NCBI RefSeq assembly: GCF_003001675.1
Contig: NZ_PVYW01000001.1
Span: 578,029-642,028, forward strand
Direction: 5' to 3'
From: Cohnella sp. SGD-V74
Lineage (GTDB): Bacteria > Bacillota > Bacilli > Paenibacillales > Paenibacillaceae
Length of the DNA stretch: 64,000 nt
In this document: one piece after another, positions 62,490 to 64,000 of the stretch
Layout: each line of letters starts with the position of its first letter
How positions within the stretch are numbered: the first letter of the stretch is position 1
Made by a program: the position numbers and the translations under genes
The notes under the pieces: generated by a model
Databases searched by the model: none
What the model was told of the DNA's origin: nothing
Seen by the model: only the letters and a program-made list of their open reading frames with translations

Positions 62490-62903
62490 TTACCAGCGGT
62501 CCGGTCCCCGGTTGATCGTGAATCGGCCTCCGCGCACCAGGCGCTCGAGCCAGCGATACATATACAGCCGGTACAGCGGACGGGTAAGCGGGAACAGAAG
62601 CGTCAGTCCGACGATGTCCGAGATAAAGCCCGGAATGATGAGCAGAATGCCCCCGGCCAGCACGCACAGTCCCTCAAGCAAAGTATGTCCCGGCGGCTGG
62701 CCGCTCTGCATCTGCTGCTGCGCCTGACGCCACACTTTGCGGCCTTCCGTCTGGATCAGGTAGGCTCCGAGCAAGCTTGTCGCCAGCAGCAGCCCGAACG
62801 TCCAGAATCCCCCGATCCAACTTCCCATCATATAAATGCCCCAGATTTCGATCAGAATCGCCAGTACGATAATCGTCAGCAGCTTTCTTGGCAAAGCCGT
62901 CAC
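62490..62903 (-). CDS. fxsA: FxsA-family membrane protein
   Basis: A 137-residue protein with three to four hydrophobic segments. FxsA features are IEIWGIYMMGSWIGGFWTF, LLGAYLIQTEGRKVWRQAQ and LAGGILLIIPGFISDIVGLTLLFPLTR, followed by a basic C-terminal tail. E. coli FxsA eases F-plasmid exclusion of phage T7, while its normal role in Gram-positives is unknown. It lies 7 bp after the thioesterase gene and is probably cotranscribed with it. Confidence 0.85.
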   Translation of the reverse strand: MTALPRKLLTIIVLAILIEIWGIYMMGSWIGGFWTFGLLLATSLLGAYLIQTEGRKVWRQAQQQMQSGQPPGHTLLEGLCVLAGGILLIIPGFISDIVGLTLLFPLTRPLYRLYMYRWLERLVRGGRFTINRGPDRW

Positions 62904-62910
62904 CCTCTCC

Positions 62911-63381
62911 TTATCCGTCTAGTCCCGCCAATACAGTCATTTTATCATACCAATCGGGAGCTTCGCGCGCGAATCGAACGGGCTTCCATTCCTTGTTCAC
63001 CCACACATGGCGCGTGGCTCCCTTGACGAGAAGCGTGCCGGGCGGCTCCTCTCCTTCATACAGATCGCCCAGACTGTCCGTCAAGTTGCCTCCGAGCACT
63101 CTCGATTCGAACCCGACGCGAAGGCTGGTCATCTCGGAGATGCGGGTACAGACGGTTATCCACTCGTCGTAATGCGCCGCCTGCTGGAACGAAGCCTCCA
63201 AATGCGTGACCGGGAGCAGCAAACCTCTGGCTTCCATCTCCCGATAGGCAATTCCCGCCCGGCGCACCCATTCCGTCCTGCCGATCTCGAACCAGTTCAA
63301 ATAGTTGACGTGATAGACGACCCCCATCTGGTCCGTCTCCTGATATCTCACTCTCAGCGGATGCAAAAACCATTTGCCCAC
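62911..63381 (-). CDS. Hot-dog-fold acyl-CoA thioesterase (YbgC/4HBT type)
   Basis: A 156-residue thioesterase of the 4-hydroxybenzoyl-CoA type. The active-site segment is RVRYQETDQMGVVYHVNYLNWFE, with the family Asp in TDQMG. GTG 63381 has GGAG eight bases upstream and gives the usual short N terminus; a TTG at 63426 with AAGGAAGG close upstream is an alternative. It would hydrolyse short or medium acyl-CoA in the cytoplasm. It leads into the FxsA-like gene. Confidence 0.85.
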   Translation of the reverse strand: MGKWFLHPLRVRYQETDQMGVVYHVNYLNWFEIGRTEWVRRAGIAYREMEARGLLLPVTHLEASFQQAAHYDEWITVCTRISEMTSLRVGFESRVLGGNLTDSLGDLYEGEEPPGTLLVKGATRHVWVNKEWKPVRFAREAPDWYDKMTVLAGLDG

Positions 63382-63642
63382 TTCATCTTCTCCTTCCGAG
63401 CTTCCGATAAAATCCGATACGTACAAGCGCCTTCCTTGGTTTCAATACAAAATAATCTTTACGTTTTATTTCATAAAAGGTATCGTTGGGAAACAGAAAC
63501 GCACCTGAATCTAAAATGAAACGAGCGGTGATCTAAAATAAGCCGAAACCGGAAATTGACCACCTTGTTTTATTTGGGCTCTTCTCTGCTCTTCATCATT
63601 TGCGCTTTTTTTATTTTTCTGTTCGCCCCCCATTTTAAGCAT

Positions 63643-64000
63643 TGTGGATTGTCAACACGAAATCGGACAGATTTTATGAGGGCAACCGCCGAGCTTCAAC
63701 AGGCGTCCGATAATCAAGTGTCCCGTGAATGCGGTGATGATTGAACCAGTGAACGTAATCATCAAGTTCCAGCTTCAGTTGTTGAAGATTTTGAAAATGT
63801 CGTTGGTTGAAAAACTCCGTCTTGAAAATCTTAAACGTTGCTTCGGCAACTGCATTATCGTGAGGGCAGCCTTTATTGCTCAGCGAGCGCTTAATTTCGA
63901 AGGTTTCCAGCGCCTCGGAAATGAGCTTGTTATCGAACTCACTCCCGCGATCGGTATGAAACATCTTGATGCGATCCAGACGCCCAGACACGCTTGCAAT
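63643..64000 (-). mobile_element. IS3-family insertion sequence, partial at window edge
   Basis: The 3' end of an IS150-like element. The likely terminal sequence TGTGGATTGTCAACACG starts at 63643, about 30 bp from the transposase stop, and the element runs out of the window. The exact end and any target duplication cannot be confirmed without the other end. The stretch 63382-63642 holds no recognisable gene. Confidence 0.65.
63674..64000 (-). CDS. IS3-family transposase (DDE integrase core), C-terminal part
   Basis: About 108 residues of the OrfB integrase core are visible and the frame stays open to the window edge. The second catalytic aspartate is in MFHTDRGSEF and the glutamate is in NAVAEATFKIFKTEF. 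YVHWFNHHRIHGTLDYRTP is the usual IS3 C-terminal signature. The N-terminal part, including the first aspartate, lies outside the window. Confidence 0.9.
   Translation of the reverse strand: MASVSGRLDRIKMFHTDRGSEFDNKLISEALETFEIKRSLSNKGCPHDNAVAEATFKIFKTEFFNQRHFQNLQQLKLELDDYVHWFNHHRIHGTLDYRTPVEARRLPS

Overview
The window looks like a chromosomal segment of a Paenibacillaceae member (Paenibacillus/Cohnella type). The evidence is high GC with Bacillota-style ribosome binding sites, LplB/LplC-type sugar permeases, a three-SLH-domain surface protein, the sporulation protein YtvI, and a citZ-icd-mdh block near a PhoPR-like pair, as in Bacillus. No rRNA, tRNA or CRISPR array was seen.

Layout. 0-3.7 kb: a c-di-GMP phosphodiesterase and a degenerate-EAL/CBS/GGDEF protein. 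3.9-6.7 kb: an M20 amidohydrolase and both subunits of L-serine dehydratase, preceded by a MITE-like repeat. 6.9-10.5 kb: a DHDPS-like aldolase, a nucleoside-sugar-type epimerase and a palm-domain/winged-helix regulator. 10.6-15.7 kb: pstS-pstC-pstA-pstB-pstB-phoU. 15.9 kb: a divergent LysR regulator. 16.7-21.0 kb: a second pst set (pstS2-C2-A2, no ATPase) headed by a secreted propeller-like protein. 21-24 kb: a soluble CBS/chemoreceptor protein, a PadR regulator and a hydrolase. 24-28.7 kb: two Gfo/Idh/MocA dehydrogenases, a sugar phosphate isomerase and an AraC regulator. 29-33.8 kb: a 1.6k-residue PL6-like polysaccharide lyase with SLH anchors. 33.8-35.1 kb: non-coding repeat arrays. 35-44 kb: a glycan-uptake locus (GH95-like enzyme, two permeases, binding lipoprotein, membrane AraC regulator, SGNH esterase). 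44-57 kb: phoP, phoR, fumarase, small genes, an MFS transporter, mdh, icd and citZ. 57-61 kb: ppx and ppk. 61-64 kb: ytvI, fxsA-like, a thioesterase and an IS3-type transposase cut by the window edge.

The genes share a phosphate theme. Five minus-strand promoter regions (upstream of pstS1, of the propeller-pst2 operon, of phoP, of ppk and of the EAL gene) carry TTAACA-like hexamers at an exact 11-bp period. In each, the last hexamer ends 9 nt before a -10-like hexamer. I infer these are PhoP boxes. If so, one regulator would link two phosphate importers, polyphosphate synthesis, its own gene, an undescribed secreted propeller-like protein and c-di-GMP breakdown.

The other notable content is repetitive DNA: two head-to-head arrays sharing a GGGATA-x-CGGCAAAA core, two copies of a palindromic element with a compensatory base-pair change, and a short element with terminal inverted repeats.
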